A stretch of 45,118 nt of DNA from Candidatus Methylaffinis lahnbergensis. GTDB taxonomy: Bacteria; Pseudomonadota; Alphaproteobacteria; Rhizobiales; Beijerinckiaceae. Below, piece by piece: positions 43,917 through 45,118 of this stretch; positions within the stretch are counted from its first letter, which is position 1, and every line of letters starts with the position of its first letter. Location of the stretch: the NCBI GenBank assembly GCA_002890675.1, contig PEFW01000021.1:1-45118 (forward strand). Direction: 5' to 3'. Made by a program: the position numbers and the translations under genes. The notes beneath the pieces are model-generated. The model was given only the letters and a program-made list of their open reading frames with translations, did no database searches and was not told where the DNA came from.

Positions 43917-44904
43917 CTTGTTGCGCCGGGATTTTTTTGCTCCGGCTGCCTGACGGAGAATTTGCAATATATTTCGCGCCGGACGCTGGCCACGCTGGGG
44001 CGGCTATCATCAAGGTTTTAACAACAAGTAGAAATTGTACGTCCGCCGCTTCACCGAAAATTAGCCGCCGCGCCTCGAAGGCAAAAATCCCATTGAATCA
44101 GCAAATACCGGCCTGCCGTGTTGTTGTCTCGTCCATTGTAAAGTCCACTGTCAAGTATATAGTTGCTAGATAACGAGTCTAAAAGCTCCGCCAAATAGAA
44201 TATTATAGCTTACAAATCGATTGAGCAAGCAAATCACTGGATTGACTCAGCCAAACAAGCCATGTTATCTCTGCGGCAGCCAAAGTAACGGTACGGACTG
44301 ATTTAGCTTTTGGCGCGAGGCCGCGCAAGTTTACGTAAAGGATGCAAAAGCGGATACTGAGAACGCAGAGGAGAATCGCACGCAATTTCGTAATTACACA
44401 AAATTTAATTGTAAATTCCTCTAAGTTGATGTATATGGATCCAGAAATAACCGATATTTGACAATCCGTGCAGTTTATCTTGATTTACGTTGGCAATGTA
44501 TCGCCAGCGTGAACATTTGTCCGTTACGAGTAGCCCAACAGTCCGCTGTGTTCTACCAACGGCACAAGACTCCCCATGCTAAATATTACTCTTGGCTCGG
44601 CGGCGATCCCAGTTGGTTTTCCCCAAGCCAACCGTAAAGGCAAATCAATTGAATTTACTGTTAATAGTCTATCGCCGACGCTTACGCCGCGCCTTGCAAG
44701 ATCTATAATTGGCGAGGCCCTGTTGACAAAGCGATGGGCGGCGAACTCGTCGCATGATTTAAGCCTGCCTTTTGGATGGACGCAGAATCGATTCGACGCC
44801 GGCGCGCAGGCACGCCTTCGTTCCGCCTTGTTTCATTCAACTATCGTTCAATGTCCGCGCCATAGCATCGCTCTCAACATTGGCTCTTCCGAATCAGGAC
44901 CATC
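43917..44904. other. About 1 kb A/T-richer stretch without a supported gene
   Basis: The sequence is noticeably poorer in GC than the rest, particularly 44100-44500. Minor frames exist (minus 44203-44385, 60 residues with a hydrophobic start; plus 44576-44908), but neither has a recognisable domain or a good ribosome site. It may hold a promoter or leader for the caspase-family gene, decayed insertion DNA, or a small RNA; I cannot decide from sequence alone. Confidence 0.45.
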
Positions 44905-45118
44905 ATGAAAACCATTTCGAGGCTGCTCATCGCCTGCTTCGCACTGAGTTCGCTCGTGCTAGCCTCGCCCTTGCGGGCGGAAGCGGAAAAACGCATTGCG
45001 TTCGTGGTCGGCAACGCCGCCTACCAGGAGGGTCCACTTGCCACCCCAGCCAATGACGCGGGCCTCATCGCCCAGACCTTGCAAGCAGCCGGCTTCGATG
45101 TCGCCGGCGCGCGACCTC
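44905..45118 (+). CDS. Secreted caspase-family (peptidase C14) protein, N-terminus only
   Basis: The frame from the ATG at 44905 stays open to the window end. It begins with a signal peptide (MKTISRLLIACFALSSLVLA, cleavage near LRAEA), followed by KRIAFVVGNAAYQEGPLATP and NDAGLIAQTLQAAGF. This is the first strand and helix of the caspase-hemoglobinase fold as found in bacterial C14 proteins: R-x-A-(L/F)-V-x-GN-x-x-Y then NPANDA. The His and Cys catalytic residues lie beyond the window. Bacterial members are periplasmic or secreted, often with extra repeats at the C-terminus. Confidence 0.75.
   Translation, partial: MKTISRLLIACFALSSLVLASPLRAEAEKRIAFVVGNAAYQEGPLATPANDAGLIAQTLQAAGFDVAGARP

Noticed and set aside
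43922..43955. Intrinsic terminator after fabZ (GCCGG ... CCGGC with T-run)
   Set aside because: The T-run lies in the loop rather than after a stem and the stem is only five pairs.
44576..44908. A 110-codon frame just before the caspase-family gene
   Set aside because: No family pattern or ribosome site, and it overlaps the start of the well-supported signal-peptide gene.
1..45118. CRISPR array
   Set aside because: No regularly spaced short repeats were seen; the repeats found are long pairs or a single tandem pair.

Overview
The window looks like chromosomal DNA of a GC-rich alphaproteobacterium of the Hyphomicrobiales, most likely a Beijerinckiaceae/Methylocystaceae-type C1-metabolising genus. 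The pointers are a complete NAD-dependent fds formate dehydrogenase operon with fdhD and fdsD, a 7Fe ferredoxin, a CarD regulator with a long Ala/Lys-rich tail, an alphaproteobacterial P4-type integrase island, and the overall protein flavour. The taxonomic placement is inference from gene content; no rRNA gene is present.

Bases 1-6344 are a scrap zone of mobile and broken genes: the start of an IS630-type transposase, a remnant of an NTF2/SnoaL-like gene, an intact Mpo1-like (DUF962) membrane protein, a doubly frameshifted conserved alphaproteobacterial gene whose tail is repeated (237 bp, 3 mismatches) on the other side of a lower-GC cargo gene, a stump of a cation-diffusion-facilitator gene, and an intact SDR oxidoreductase whose upstream partner (F420/NADP-type reductase) survives only as a fragment in a 307-bp tandem rearrangement.

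Bases 6345 to about 13430 are a small P4/satellite-like integrated island, all on the minus strand. From right to left it holds a tyrosine integrase, a DNA-binding-type accessory protein, an AlpA/excisionase-like HTH protein, a Toprim-DUF927 primase-helicase, a small hypothetical protein, a DNA methyltransferase-like protein and an HGG-motif small protein. The left end is the 3' half of a tRNA-Gln(CUG) gene, and the HGG gene reads into it. There are no capsid or tail genes.

Bases 13686-22753 hold sugar and envelope functions: a GH3 beta-glucosidase and a BrkB/YihY membrane protein on the minus strand, then a plus-strand operon of an SbmA/BacA-type half ABC transporter with eroded ATPase motifs, a GH144-type glucanase, a GH15 glucoamylase and a LysR regulator that overlaps the GH15 stop codon. 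The LysR gene sits directly before the formate dehydrogenase operon fdsG-fdsB-fdsA-fdhD-fdsD (22874-28899). It is probably the fds regulator, and a palindromic ATAGA-N5-TCTAT site lies in the promoter. fdsB carries an apparent one-base insertion that separates its FMN/NAD part from its Fe-S part.

Bases 29095-45118 are mostly ordinary chromosomal genes: an FAD monooxygenase, a secreted gluzincin-type peptidase, an S11 D-Ala-D-Ala carboxypeptidase with a long basic tail, a CobW-type metallochaperone GTPase, an S4 RNA-binding protein, FdxA ferredoxin, CarD with a histone-H1-like extension, an O-methyltransferase, an MdtC-like RND pump without a nearby adaptor, FabZ, and the beginning of a secreted caspase-family protein cut by the window end.
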